Source: Levilactobacillus humaensis (GTDB lineage: Bacteria; Bacillota; Bacilli; Lactobacillales; Lactobacillaceae). Taken from it: a stretch of 64,000 nt of DNA. A program made the translations under genes and the position numbers. Below the pieces are notes generated by a model. That model worked only from the letters and a program-made list of their open reading frames with translations. It ran no database searches and was not told where the DNA came from. Where the stretch lies: NCBI RefSeq assembly GCF_024345185.1, contig NZ_BROB01000006.1, forward strand, positions 42,853 through 106,852. The letters are read 5' to 3'. Positions 37,695-46,686 of the stretch are shown in pieces; position 1 is the first letter of the stretch, and every line of letters starts with the position of its first letter.

Positions 37695-38697
37695 TTTTCA
37701 ATTAATCTGGTTCATCCTCATCGGGGTGCTTTTCAGTGGGTTCTTCTTCCTTGAAGGCTTTGACTTCGGTGTAGGAATGCTGATCAAGAGCTTTGCACGT
37801 AACGATGCTGAGGAGGACGTGGTCATTCGGACCATTGGCCCTCACTGGGATGGTAACGAAGTTTGGTTAATTACGGCTGGTGGGGCAATGTTTGCCTCAT
37901 TCCCAATGTGGTATGCCACCTTATTCTCAGGTTACTACTTGGTGCTGTTCCTCATCTTAGCTTCTCTGATCTTCCGTGGGGTGTCATTTGAATTCCGGGC
38001 TAACATGGAAACCGCTAAGTGGCGGAATTTCTGGGGCTGGGCCGGGACCATCGGGAGTCTCTGTGCGGCGTTCCTCTTTGGGATGCTGTTTACCTCAATG
38101 ATTGCAGGGATGCCAATCGATAAGAATGGGGACATGACCGCGCACTTCCTGGATTACGTCAACCTGTTCTCCGTGGTTGGTGGGGTTGCCGTCACGGTAC
38201 TCTGCTTGGTCCACGGGTTGAACTTCATTCGGTTGAAGACATCTGGCGAATTGCGAGAACGAGCCTTATCTTGGAATAAGATTCTGTATCCAGTGTTGTT
38301 TGCTGGTGAAGTGGTCTTTGCCATCTTACTGTTCTTCTCCACCGATTTCTTTGACAAGAAGCCATTGTCAACGACCGCGATTGTGGTGGCCTTAGTGGTT
38401 GTCACCGTCCTGGCTTACTGGGGCGTTCTGGGGAATCACGAGTGGTTGTCATTTATCGGGAGTGGCTTGTCCTTAATCAGTGTTGTGGTGCTCATCTTTA
38501 ATGGTTTGTTCCCACGAGTCATGATTGCCAATAACTCGGCTTACTCCTTACTCATTAAGAACTCGTCAAGTTCACCATACACGTTAAAATTGATGACCAT
38601 TTTGGCCTTTAGTATCCTGCCAATTGTCCTGGTTTACTTCATCTGGAGTTACTGGGTCTTTTACAAGCGGTTGGCTTCACCAAAGCAAAATGCTTAG
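37687..38697 (+). CDS. cydB: Cytochrome bd oxidase subunit II
   Basis: CydB (336 residues) is the second membrane subunit of the bd oxidase. The N-terminal FLEGFDFGVGML and GPHWDGNEVWLITAGGAMFA motifs are diagnostic. ATG 37687 overlaps the cydA 3' end by 8 bases, giving coupled synthesis; the longer in-frame reading into cydA is rejected. A terminator follows, so cydAB can be made without cydDC. Confidence 0.96.
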   Translation: MTSFQLIWFILIGVLFSGFFFLEGFDFGVGMLIKSFARNDAEEDVVIRTIGPHWDGNEVWLITAGGAMFASFPMWYATLFSGYYLVLFLILASLIFRGVSFEFRANMETAKWRNFWGWAGTIGSLCAAFLFGMLFTSMIAGMPIDKNGDMTAHFLDYVNLFSVVGGVAVTVLCLVHGLNFIRLKTSGELRERALSWNKILYPVLFAGEVVFAILLFFSTDFFDKKPLSTTAIVVALVVVTVLAYWGVLGNHEWLSFIGSGLSLISVVVLIFNGLFPRVMIANNSAYSLLIKNSSSSPYTLKLMTILAFSILPIVLVYFIWSYWVFYKRLASPKQNA

Positions 38698-38717
38698 GCT
38701 TAACAATTGATTTATGG

Positions 38718-38745
38718 GGATGTGATTTCGGTCACATCCTTTTTT
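38718..38745 (+). terminator. Intrinsic terminator after cydB
   Basis: A perfect 8-bp stem (38718-38725 with 38732-38739), a 6-base loop and a T6 tract. It splits cydAB from cydDC; I see no convincing promoter in the 130 bases that follow. Confidence 0.9.
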
Positions 38746-38878
38746 GTTATCTCTGAGTGTCCATTGGCGAAATGGGGGCTACCTTAACGCTTTCTGGTAC
38801 ACGTCGAACTCGATAAATACCCATGAAAGCTGTATCATGGCAGTAAGAGATATCACTTGTTACGAGGGGGCGTTTGTT

Positions 38879-40615
38879 TTGATTGATCAACGGGTTTTTA
38901 AGTTTCCTGGGGTGAAGCCGGCCGCACTTATCATGGCCGTTTTGACCCTGATTCAGGCGGGGATGATTATCCTGCAAGCCAAGTACCTATCGCTAGCCAT
39001 CGTCAATCTTTGGCAGTTGAAGGGGATTCGGACGATTGTGATGCCTTTGGCTATTTTTGGCGTTGTTTTCTTAGCCCGTCATTTGTTAACGCTATCAAAA
39101 AATTGGCTGCTGTATCCATTTGTAGAGACCACCACCAAAACGTTGCGTAAGCAATTCATGGCGAAGCTCTTCGATCTGGGACCCAGTGTGGTGGCCCAGA
39201 AGGGGACTGGAAATGTGGTCACCATGGGACTGGAAGGGATCGATAAGATTCAAACCTATCTCATGATGATTATCGGTAAGGTCTTGGACCTTGGGATTAC
39301 CCCATGGCTGATTCTGATTTATATTGCGTTTATCAAATGGGAAGAGGCCTTGTTCCTACTGGCCATCTATCCTTTAATTATCTTCTTCATGATTATCCTG
39401 GGCTTGGCGGCGCAGGCCAAGGCCGACCGACAGTATGCCGGCTATCAACGGCTATCCAATCACTTTGTGGATACCTTGCGGGGTCTGCCGACCCTGAAAC
39501 AACTGGGGTTGAATAAGGCGTATGCGGACAACGTCTATCAGGTCAGCGAGGACTATCGGAAGAAAACCATGGCGACACTGGTGATTGCGATGACCTCGAC
39601 CTTTGCCTTGGACTTCTTTACTACATTATCAATTGCTATTATTGCGGTATTTCTAGGATTTGGGTTGATGAATAGCACGATTCAATTGTTGCCGGCCTTA
39701 ATTATTTTGACCCTGGCACCAGATTACTTTGCGCCAATTCGTAACTTTGCCAACGATTATCATGCAACGTTGAATGGGAAGAATGCGTTGACCGCTGTAC
39801 TCGATATTCTACAGCGACCGACGCCGAAGGACCGCGAACAATTGCCATTGCGCGACCCGGTCTGGGAAGACCAGGATACGCTGACCTTCGATCACGTGAA
39901 CGTTAAATATGGGGATTCGAAGCAGGCCACTCTCCAAGATCTTAATTTCAAAATCAAGGGCTTTCAGAAGGTCGGCATCATTGGTGCGTCTGGTTCTGGG
40001 AAGTCGACACTGATTAACACCCTAGGTGGCTTTCTCAGCCCCCAGGACGGCCAGATTACGGTTCGGGGGACGGCAGTACCTCATTTGGACCAGCAGGCCT
40101 GGCAGCGGAGTTTTGTGTACATACCGCAAGCACCCTATCTGTTCCATGCGAGTCTGCGAGAAAATATTACCTTTTACGATCCTCAGGCCAGTGAGGCGGC
40201 CGTTCAGTCGGCGGTGGCTAAGGCCGGTCTGAGTGACTGGATTGCCACCTTACCCGAGGGACTTGAGACGGCGATTGGTGAAGGGTCGCGAGGCGTCAGT
40301 GGGGGCCAAGCCCAACGAATTGCGTTGGCTCGGGCCTTTCTGGACGATTCCCGCCGGGTCCTGTTGTTCGACGAACCCACGGCGCATTTGGATATTGAAA
40401 CCGAAGTCGGTCTGAAGCAAACGATGATGCCGGTCTTTGACCACCATCTGGTCTTCTTTGCCACGCACCGCTTACACTGGATGAATGAAATGGATTATAT
40501 TCTGGTCATGGATCACGGCCGGATTGTGGAACAAGGGACGCCAGCTGAACTGCAGGAGAAGAATGGGGCCTACGTCAGATTACGGTCAGAGATGGAAGGG
40601 GCGACGGTGAAATGA
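38879..40615 (+). CDS. cydD: ABC exporter subunit for cytochrome bd assembly, CydD
   Basis: This 578-residue half-transporter has about six membrane helices, then an ATPase domain with Walker A GASGSGKST, signature VSGGQAQRIALARA and Walker B VLLFDEPTAHLD. With CydC it exports thiols (glutathione, cysteine) and is needed to assemble the bd oxidase. I chose TTG 38879 (MIDQRVFKFPGVKPAAL), which follows GAGGGGG; the frame is open further upstream into the terminator, which is not credible. It overlaps cydC by 4 bases (ATGA). Confidence 0.92.
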   Translation: MIDQRVFKFPGVKPAALIMAVLTLIQAGMIILQAKYLSLAIVNLWQLKGIRTIVMPLAIFGVVFLARHLLTLSKNWLLYPFVETTTKTLRKQFMAKLFDLGPSVVAQKGTGNVVTMGLEGIDKIQTYLMMIIGKVLDLGITPWLILIYIAFIKWEEALFLLAIYPLIIFFMIILGLAAQAKADRQYAGYQRLSNHFVDTLRGLPTLKQLGLNKAYADNVYQVSEDYRKKTMATLVIAMTSTFALDFFTTLSIAIIAVFLGFGLMNSTIQLLPALIILTLAPDYFAPIRNFANDYHATLNGKNALTAVLDILQRPTPKDREQLPLRDPVWEDQDTLTFDHVNVKYGDSKQATLQDLNFKIKGFQKVGIIGASGSGKSTLINTLGGFLSPQDGQITVRGTAVPHLDQQAWQRSFVYIPQAPYLFHASLRENITFYDPQASEAAVQSAVAKAGLSDWIATLPEGLETAIGEGSRGVSGGQAQRIALARAFLDDSRRVLLFDEPTAHLDIETEVGLKQTMMPVFDHHLVFFATHRLHWMNEMDYILVMDHGRIVEQGTPAELQEKNGAYVRLRSEMEGATVK

Positions 40616-42354
40616 AAGGGTTCTTCGCGACATTTAAGCACGATCACTGGGTCATGCCATACCTCCGTCGCTATCGGAAATTGCTAGCGCTAGTGCTCTT
40701 CTTAGGTTTCATGACGTTCTTCTGTGGTGGGGCGCTGATGTTTAACTCAGGCTACCTGATTAGCCGAGCGGCGACCCATCCCTACAACATTCTCATGATT
40801 TATGTGCCCATTGTTTTGGCACGAGCCTTTGGGATTGGTCGGCCAGCCTTCCGTTATGCGGAACGCTTGACCAGTCACAACTGGGTTCTCCGCATCGTCT
40901 CTGATTTTCGTAAGCGACTGTATCAGGCCGTGGAAAAGCAAGCGGTGGCGATTCGTCAGACGCATCAGACTGGGGATGTCCTGAGTATTCTGGCCGAGGA
41001 TATCGATCATATCGAGAACCTCTACCTACGGACGGTATTTCCGCTGGTCATTGGTTGGTTACTCTATCTATTTGTGGTGTTAGGCATTGGGTATTTCAAC
41101 TGGGCCTTTGGCTTGTTAATGCTGGTCTTGTTGGGGGTCATCGTGATCGTGATGCCGCTCTTGTCGGTCGCCGCAAACGGTCGGCGAGAATTTCAAGCGC
41201 GACAGATTCAGCGACGATTCTACACGCAACTGACTGATTCCGTCTTAGGATTGGGTGACTGGTTGATTTCCGGTCGACGTCAAGATTTCCTGGATCAACA
41301 GGACGCCCCCATTGACCAGATTGCGGCCTTACGGCGTAGTGACCATCATTTCCAGTGGTGGCGTAACTTTGCCATTCAGGCGATCTTTGGGGCCGCCGTC
41401 ATCCTCATCGTGTGGTGGGCTGGGTTGACCTTTACAGGGAGTCAGGCTCAGGCCAACTGGGTCGCAGCCTTCGGGTTGGCACTCTTTCCAACTGTGGAAC
41501 CCTTTGCCGATATGAGCCAGGGGGTCAGCGAGTGGCCAGTCTACCGGGATTCCATTCAACGGGTGAATGCCTTGGATGAATCGGAACCTGAGCAGGCGGC
41601 GCAGACGACGATCGGCGACTTTGAAGTGTTGGCCATTGATCACGTTGATTTTCAGTACCAAGGTGCCCAGCGCCAGGTCTTGCGCGATCTGTCATTGACG
41701 GTCCATGCTGGTGAAAAATTAGCCTTACTGGGGCCGAGTGGAACCGGGAAGAGTACGTTATTGAAACTAATTCTCGGGGATGAAGCGCCAACCCGTGGGA
41801 CGGTGCATCTAAACGAGGTGCCTATCGCACAATTACAACAACAGCGCGCCCAGCTTTTTGGTGTCTTAGACCAACAGCCTTACCTGTTCAATACGACGGT
41901 CATGAATAATGTTCGTTTGGGGAACCTGAACGCGACCGATGAACAGGTTCGCGCGGCCATCAAGGCGGTTGAGCTGGATGATCTGATCTCTCGACTGCCG
42001 ATGGGCTACGAGACTCAGGTTCAAGAGGCCGGTAGCCGGTTCTCTGGTGGGGAACGGCAACGGTTATCCCTGGCCCGGATCCTGTTACAAGATGCACCGA
42101 TCATTATTTTAGATGAAACAACTGTCAGTCTGGATCCAATCACGGAACAGCATCTCTTAGACACGGTCTTCGATGTTCTTAAGGACAAGACGATTATCTG
42201 GGTGACCCACCATCTGGCGGGAATCAACCACGTCGATCAGGTTCGTTTCATCGAAGATGGGTCGTTTGATATGCAAGGGACGCCGGCGGAACTTTACCGC
42301 GACAACGCCCGTTTCCGCTCTCTCTACGACTTGGACCGAGGACATAACGATTAA
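40612..42354 (+). CDS. cydC: ABC exporter subunit for cytochrome bd assembly, CydC
   Basis: The 580-residue partner of CydD. The N-terminal membrane domain has the CydC-type stretches MFNSGYLISRAATHPYNIL and RPAFRYAERLTSHNWVLR. The ATPase domain has Walker A GPSGTGKST, signature FSGGERQRLSLARI and Walker B IIILDETTVSLD. The start overlaps the cydD stop by 4 bases. A strong bidirectional terminator follows. Substrate (thiol or heme-related) is known only from other species. Confidence 0.93.
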   Translation: MKGFFATFKHDHWVMPYLRRYRKLLALVLFLGFMTFFCGGALMFNSGYLISRAATHPYNILMIYVPIVLARAFGIGRPAFRYAERLTSHNWVLRIVSDFRKRLYQAVEKQAVAIRQTHQTGDVLSILAEDIDHIENLYLRTVFPLVIGWLLYLFVVLGIGYFNWAFGLLMLVLLGVIVIVMPLLSVAANGRREFQARQIQRRFYTQLTDSVLGLGDWLISGRRQDFLDQQDAPIDQIAALRRSDHHFQWWRNFAIQAIFGAAVILIVWWAGLTFTGSQAQANWVAAFGLALFPTVEPFADMSQGVSEWPVYRDSIQRVNALDESEPEQAAQTTIGDFEVLAIDHVDFQYQGAQRQVLRDLSLTVHAGEKLALLGPSGTGKSTLLKLILGDEAPTRGTVHLNEVPIAQLQQQRAQLFGVLDQQPYLFNTTVMNNVRLGNLNATDEQVRAAIKAVELDDLISRLPMGYETQVQEAGSRFSGGERQRLSLARILLQDAPIIILDETTVSLDPITEQHLLDTVFDVLKDKTIIWVTHHLAGINHVDQVRFIEDGSFDMQGTPAELYRDNARFRSLYDLDRGHND

Positions 42355-42363
42355 GTGAAATGA

Positions 42364-42413
42364 AAAAATCCTGTTTGATTTAACCAGTAAAGGTTAGGTC
42401 AAGCAGGATTTTT
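42364..42413. terminator. Bidirectional terminator after cydC
   Basis: A 15-bp stem (42364-42378 with 42399-42413) begins with A5 and ends with T5, with an inner AACC/GGTT hairpin. Confidence 0.92.
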
Positions 42414-42524
42414 GTTTGAATTTTTAACTTAAATAATGAGTTCTGGCAAACTATCCAAGGCTAGATTTTGGTTAGGCATGCGTTACTGTTACGTTGCGTT
42501 AACGGTCGATCAAAGCCGGAGGAG

Positions 42525-42679
42525 GCCAGGGATGGAGCCGGCCGTGGTGGTGCTGTTAACTGGTGATTTTCCAGTTTACAGCACGGGCGACTTTGAAGAC
42601 TCGCGGTCTTGGCGAGGCTTCAAATCGAGCGAGAAGCCCAAGGGGCTGAAGCGTCCCCACAGCAGGCGTAATCCCTGGC
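42525..42679. other. 155-base multi-branched inverted-repeat element
   Basis: GCCAGGGAT (42525-42533) pairs perfectly with ATCCCTGGC (42671-42679). Inside lie three consecutive hairpins. TGCTGTTAACTGG (42551-42563) pairs with 42571-42583, one mismatch. TTTGAAG plus CTCGC (42592-42604) pairs with GCGAG plus CTTCAAA (42612-42624). AGCCC (42635-42639) pairs with GGGCT (42643-42647). It lies between the convergent cydC and polyprenyl synthase genes. It reads as a structured RNA or a small dispersed (MITE- or REP-like) repeat. The 87-codon open frame through it (42436-42699) is probably not a gene. Confidence 0.6.
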
Positions 42680-42706
42680 AGCCGCAGGCGGCCAATTGAA
42701 ACAGAA

Positions 42707-43684
42707 TTAATGATCGCGCTGCAACAGCAGTGTCGTCAATTTGGCGAGATCGTCGCGAGCCGTTCCAGCCGGCAAAGCCTGAATATCAGCAAGTGCCTGT
42801 TCCGTGAACTGGGTTGCCAGTGCCTTAGCCGCGGTGACCCCACCGTGTTGGGTCACTAGCTGTTGAACGGCAATAATGTCGGCCTCGGTCATTTCGTGAC
42901 GTTTCTTTAGGAGCTGATGGAAATCTTTGCGAGCCAGAGGCATCGCCAGAATCAGGGGGAGTGAGTAAACACCTGACCGCAGATCTTCGAGCACTGGTTT
43001 GCGGGTCTTGTGGGGATCGCCGGTGTAATCAAGAATATCGTCCAAAATTTGATAGGCGCTCCCGATGGCCAACCCAATTTTTCGAGCACGGGTGATCACG
43101 CTCTGTGGCGCATTGGTCAGCGCGGCACCTTGATAGCAACTCAAGGCAAAGAGCTCTGCCGTTTTTCCAGCAATCTCTTCTAAGTAGCTTTCCTGAGTGA
43201 CGTCTTCGCGGTAGTTCAACGTCATTTGATGAAGTTCACCTTGAAGGATGCGGTGCATCGAATCAATGTGGCCCTGGACCAAGGCCCGGTCACCAGTAGA
43301 TTTCAAGACTTGATTGAAGTAGACCGTGAACATGAAGTCACCGGCATAGATGGCGTTACGCTGGCCGTATTTCATTTGAATGGTGCGGACCCCGCGCCGG
43401 GTAGGAGACTCGTCGATCACATCGTCGTGAATCAAGGTCCCAACGTGGAGAATTTCGAGCGCTGCCGCCCCAGCCTGAAGCGCCAGTGGATCCACTGGTT
43501 GGCCGAAAGCAGTAAATAAGTAAAAATATCCGGGGCGGAGAAGCTTGCCACCGGATGTTAACAGACTGATAATTTTGTGATGAATCGGTTGATTGTCGAG
43601 TTGAATGGCCGCCAATAAATAGGCTTGCAAGTCATTTAACTGCGGCGCCACTGAAGGGAATCGCCGCCAAAGTTGTTGATCCAT
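42707..43684 (-). CDS. Polyprenyl diphosphate synthase (trans-prenyltransferase)
   Basis: This 325-residue isoprenoid chain elongase adds isopentenyl diphosphate units to make the side-chain precursor. The aspartate-rich motifs are DDVIDESPTRRG (first) and DDILDYTGD (second), both intact. The usual GGKRxRP motif reads GGKLLRP. ATG 43684 (MDQQLWRRFPSV) has GAGGTG upstream; a longer in-frame reading crosses the promoter. It is divergent from menA, which uses such a chain, so a menaquinone side-chain role is inferred. It resembles the catalytic subunit of heptaprenyl/hexaprenyl synthases; no small subunit is nearby. Confidence 0.9.
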   Translation of the reverse strand: MDQQLWRRFPSVAPQLNDLQAYLLAAIQLDNQPIHHKIISLLTSGGKLLRPGYFYLFTAFGQPVDPLALQAGAAALEILHVGTLIHDDVIDESPTRRGVRTIQMKYGQRNAIYAGDFMFTVYFNQVLKSTGDRALVQGHIDSMHRILQGELHQMTLNYREDVTQESYLEEIAGKTAELFALSCYQGAALTNAPQSVITRARKIGLAIGSAYQILDDILDYTGDPHKTRKPVLEDLRSGVYSLPLILAMPLARKDFHQLLKKRHEMTEADIIAVQQLVTQHGGVTAAKALATQFTEQALADIQALPAGTARDDLAKLTTLLLQRDH

Positions 43685-43715
43685 ACTGCACCTCACTATG
43701 TACCCGTTAAAATTT

Positions 43716-43744
43716 ATCTTACCGACAAGTGGAAACGTTGTCAA
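43716..43744 (-). promoter_or_regulatory. Promoter of the polyprenyl synthase gene
   Basis: On the minus strand TTGACA (43744-43739), a 17-base spacer and TAAGAT (43721-43716). On the plus strand the same bases contain TTGTCA (43738-43743), which may be the -35 of menA, although no good -10 follows. Confidence 0.75.
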
Positions 43745-43790
43745 ATAAAGGTTATCATCGAATTTAGAAAAGACATTCGGGGGGATTTGT

Positions 43791-44699
43791 GTGACTGTCA
43801 AAAACTTTTTAGAATTAGTGGAAATTAAGGCTAAGATTGCTTCGGTTTGGCCCTTTTTATTGGGACTGATCTTCGTTGCCTTTAACTATAATCACGTGAA
43901 TTGGGACGTGACGGGGGTCTTCTTTGTGGCGATGTTTCTCTTTAACATGGCTGTTGATATTAACGATAACTATCAGGATTACCGTCATGCCGGGACCCAG
44001 GCCGAACGGTGGAAACGTGAAACCAACATTATTGGCGTCCAACACCTGCGGATGGCGCGCGTGTTCGGCCTCATGGCAACCTTCGTGGTCATCGCTGGGG
44101 CACTGGGCCTCTGGTTGGTCTGGGTTACGGGGTGGCCGCTCCTGATCATGGGGGTCGGGTGTTTCTTAGTTGGGTATCTTTACGCCGGCGGACCGCGGCC
44201 GTTATCCGGGACTCCAACGGGAGAATTTTTTGCTGGCTTTACCATGGGGTACCTGATCACATTGATCACGGTGTACCTCAATGTCTATCAGCGCGGAGGG
44301 TTGTCTTGGCCACTCGCCGGCCGGGTTCTACTAGCGTCTGGCATTGCGGTGACAGCGATTGCGGCCTTACTCTTGGCTAACAACATCTGTGATGCCAAGG
44401 AAGACCTCGCCTTAAACCGCCGGACGATCGTTTATTATCTGGGAAAACGCGGATCACTCATCCTGTTCGCAGCCTTTTATATTGTGGGCTACTTAGCACT
44501 CGTGGGATCGGTGGCTGTCGGTGATCTGCCAAAGTGGTCGCTCCTGGCCTTACTTGGTATCCCCTTAATTTACCGAAATGTCCGGGCCTTCTTTGCCGTT
44601 CAGGTGAAGAAGCAGACGTTCATTCTAGCCGTACGAAATCTAGCAATTTTGGCAGCCACGACGGTTTTAGCAGAGGTCATTGGATTATTTTTCGGTTAA
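43791..44699 (+). CDS. menA: 1,4-dihydroxy-2-naphthoate polyprenyltransferase, UbiA family
   Basis: MenA (302 residues) is a membrane enzyme that joins a polyprenyl chain to 1,4-dihydroxy-2-naphthoate, giving demethylmenaquinone. The two Asp-rich prenyltransferase motifs are DINDNYQDYRHAG near residue 55 and NNICDAKEDLALNRRT near residue 195. GTG start, 6 bases from GGGGGA. It is divergent from the polyprenyl synthase gene and near cydABCD. No other men genes are present, so the aromatic precursor would come from elsewhere in the genome or from outside. Confidence 0.92.
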   Translation: MTVKNFLELVEIKAKIASVWPFLLGLIFVAFNYNHVNWDVTGVFFVAMFLFNMAVDINDNYQDYRHAGTQAERWKRETNIIGVQHLRMARVFGLMATFVVIAGALGLWLVWVTGWPLLIMGVGCFLVGYLYAGGPRPLSGTPTGEFFAGFTMGYLITLITVYLNVYQRGGLSWPLAGRVLLASGIAVTAIAALLLANNICDAKEDLALNRRTIVYYLGKRGSLILFAAFYIVGYLALVGSVAVGDLPKWSLLALLGIPLIYRNVRAFFAVQVKKQTFILAVRNLAILAATTVLAEVIGLFFG

Positions 44700-44725
44700 G
44701 CCTGCTAAAATGTAGCGCACCACCG

Positions 44726-44755
44726 TTGTTTTTTTAAGGTTCAATCAGGTAGAAT
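44726..44755 (+). promoter_or_regulatory. Probable promoter of xpt
   Basis: TTGTTT (44726-44731), an 18-base spacer and TAGAAT (44750-44755) lie about 35 bases before xpt. There is no room for a purine riboswitch. Confidence 0.55.
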
Positions 44756-44789
44756 ATAAACAAAACAAAGTGATGGAGGCCGCGAAAAT

Positions 44790-45365
44790 ATGAAAATTTT
44801 AGAAGATCGGATTCGACGTGACGGCACGGTGTTGCCAGGTGACGTTCTTAAGGTGGATAATTTCTTAAATCATCAAATTGACCCCCAACTCATGAATGAA
44901 CTGGGAGCGGAGTTTGCCCGTCGATTCGCCGATGCCGGGATTACCAAGATCCTGACAGTGGAATCGTCTGGTATTGCGCCGGCTGTGATGGCAGGGTTGC
45001 ATCTCAAGGTGCCCGTCATCTTTGCCCGCAAACACAAGAGTCTGACGCTAACGGATCACCTCTACACGGCCAAGGTTTACTCTTACACCAAGCGAGTAAA
45101 CAATGATATCTCAATCGACCGGCGTTTCCTGGATGCCAAAGATCGGGTGCTGATTATCGACGACTTTTTAGCCAATGGCCAGGCCGTTCAGGGACTCTTG
45201 GATATTGCCGAGACGGCTCAGATTTCGGTCGCCGGGGTTGGTGTCGTGATCGAGAAGCGGTTCCAAAAGGGGCACCAGTTAGTTGTGGATGCTGGCATTC
45301 AGTTGGAAGCCTTGGCTAGCATCGCTTCATTTGACCACAATGAGGTTCAGTTCGCCCAGGATTAG
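44790..45365 (+). CDS. xpt: Xanthine phosphoribosyltransferase
   Basis: Xpt (191 residues) salvages xanthine with PRPP to make XMP. The start [23 protein letters not shown] is diagnostic ([12 protein letters not shown] quoted). The PRPP-binding loop is [14 protein letters not shown] and the pyrophosphate loop lies in [19 protein letters not shown] precedes the ATG. It is monocistronic here, not paired with a pbuX permease, and lacks a purine riboswitch. Confidence 0.95.
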   Translation: MKILEDRIRRDGTVLPGDVLKVDNFLNHQIDPQLMNELGAEFARRFADAGITKILTVESSGIAPAVMAGLHLKVPVIFARKHKSLTLTDHLYTAKVYSYTKRVNNDISIDRRFLDAKDRVLIIDDFLANGQAVQGLLDIAETAQISVAGVGVVIEKRFQKGHQLVVDAGIQLEALASIASFDHNEVQFAQD

Positions 45366-45503
45366 GGGACGGATACTTGTGTAATTGTCAGGCAAACTTT
45401 AAACTTATAGTGAAGGGCTGAACACGAGCGTCCGCCAGGATCTCGTGATTTAGTGACAGTGATCATTGTTTAGATAATATTAAGTCAGAAAGTAGGGAGC
45501 AAA

Positions 45504-46643
45504 TTGGCGAACACGGTCTTATATCCGGGAGATACAATTGGCGTGATTGGAAATAGCGCCAACGCAGCAATGTTGGTGACCACGGCTCGAAAGATGGGGT
45601 TACGCGTGGGGGCTTACGGTCCCGATGAAACTAGCGAAGCTCTCCAATTGGCTGATTTCAAGGCAGTTGGGACGCGCAAGGATCATGACAAGCTCCAGCA
45701 CTTTGCCGAGAGCTGTGCGGCCATCGTCTATGATTCCGAACAGGTTAGTACCGATGTTGTGAAATTTTTGTCCCAGTATACGCGGATTCCTCAGGGGACG
45801 GATATGCTGGAAATGATGCAAGACCGGTTGCTTGAACGGGCCTTCTTCGAACAACTCAATGTCAACATCGCGCCATATGCCACGATCATTAACCTGGATG
45901 ACGTTTATCAGTCTGTTAATTCTATCGGGTATCCTTGCGTGTTGAAGCCCATCCAAAAGGAATGGTCACACGGCAGAGAACTCGTGATTAAGACGCAGAC
46001 CGATATTGCTAAGGCGGCCGGTCTTTTGGACTGGGGAACCTACATCCTGGAATCCCAAATCGCCTATGACCGGGAATATTCAATCGTCGTTGCCCGTGAT
46101 CAGGACGGCAACCAACAGGATTTTCCAATTACGGAAACGGCCTCTGTATCCGACCGGCCGGTGAAGACTTGGGTGCCTGCTCAGGTCGACGATGCGGTTG
46201 CCAGTGAAATTCACCGGATTGCCAACGAAGTCGCCAAGCACGTTAGTTATGTGGGGGTCTTTGAGGTCTCCTTCTACCTGACCAGCAGTGGCGCCATCTA
46301 CGTGAAGAAGATCGTGCCAGCACCAAGTGAGACGGGTTACATCTTTGACGCCTCTGCCACGGTCAATGAGTTTGAACAACATCTGCGGGCAATCGCTGGT
46401 TTACCATTGGCTACCCCAGAAATCTTGACGCCGGCAGTTACGGCGGCCTTTACCACCGATCAGCTCTCAGCCATTCGGACGCAGTGGCAGTTGAAGTCTA
46501 ACTGGCACTTCACCTTCTATCACCTGAAGAAGCAGGCGGGAGATGAGGTCATGGGTCACATCTCGGTTCAGGGTGAATCGGTTAAAACGATATTAGATCA
46601 ATTGGATGATACCGGAATCTGGAACACGCCGGCGGAATCTTAA
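45504..46643 (+). CDS. PurK-like ATP-grasp protein with lost active-site residues
   Basis: This 379-residue protein has the ATP-grasp architecture of PurK (N5-carboxyaminoimidazole ribonucleotide synthase), with EYSIVVARDQDGNQQDFPI and EFEQHLRAIAGLPL as the clearest matches. The diagnostic residues are changed. The N-terminal GGGQLGRM loop reads GNSANAAM. The Mg ligands are replaced by S256 (in FEVSFYL) and K268-K269 (family N-E). PRPHNSGH reads PAPSETGY. So it is probably not a working PurK; a regulatory or other role is possible. TTG start with AGGGAGC upstream. It stands alone, far from any pur operon. Confidence 0.75.
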   Translation: MANTVLYPGDTIGVIGNSANAAMLVTTARKMGLRVGAYGPDETSEALQLADFKAVGTRKDHDKLQHFAESCAAIVYDSEQVSTDVVKFLSQYTRIPQGTDMLEMMQDRLLERAFFEQLNVNIAPYATIINLDDVYQSVNSIGYPCVLKPIQKEWSHGRELVIKTQTDIAKAAGLLDWGTYILESQIAYDREYSIVVARDQDGNQQDFPITETASVSDRPVKTWVPAQVDDAVASEIHRIANEVAKHVSYVGVFEVSFYLTSSGAIYVKKIVPAPSETGYIFDASATVNEFEQHLRAIAGLPLATPEILTPAVTAAFTTDQLSAIRTQWQLKSNWHFTFYHLKKQAGDEVMGHISVQGESVKTILDQLDDTGIWNTPAES

Positions 46644-46686
46644 TTTAGAACTTCTTTAAGGGTTGCCAAATGACCCGAAGGAGCGG

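Noticed and set aside
38744..38878. Longer CydD start within the cydB terminator region
   Set aside because: The open frame begins at the T tract of the terminator and lacks a ribosome binding site. TTG 38879 follows GAGGGGG and matches the family N-terminus.
42436..42699. 87-codon open frame on the plus strand
   Set aside because: It runs through the closing stem and all three hairpins of the inverted-repeat element, lacks a good ribosome binding site and has an unusual Arg/Pro/Ser-rich composition. It is best read as non-coding.
44700..44789. Possible purine riboswitch upstream of xpt
   Set aside because: The gap is only 90 bases, already holds the promoter, and shows none of the conserved purine aptamer core.
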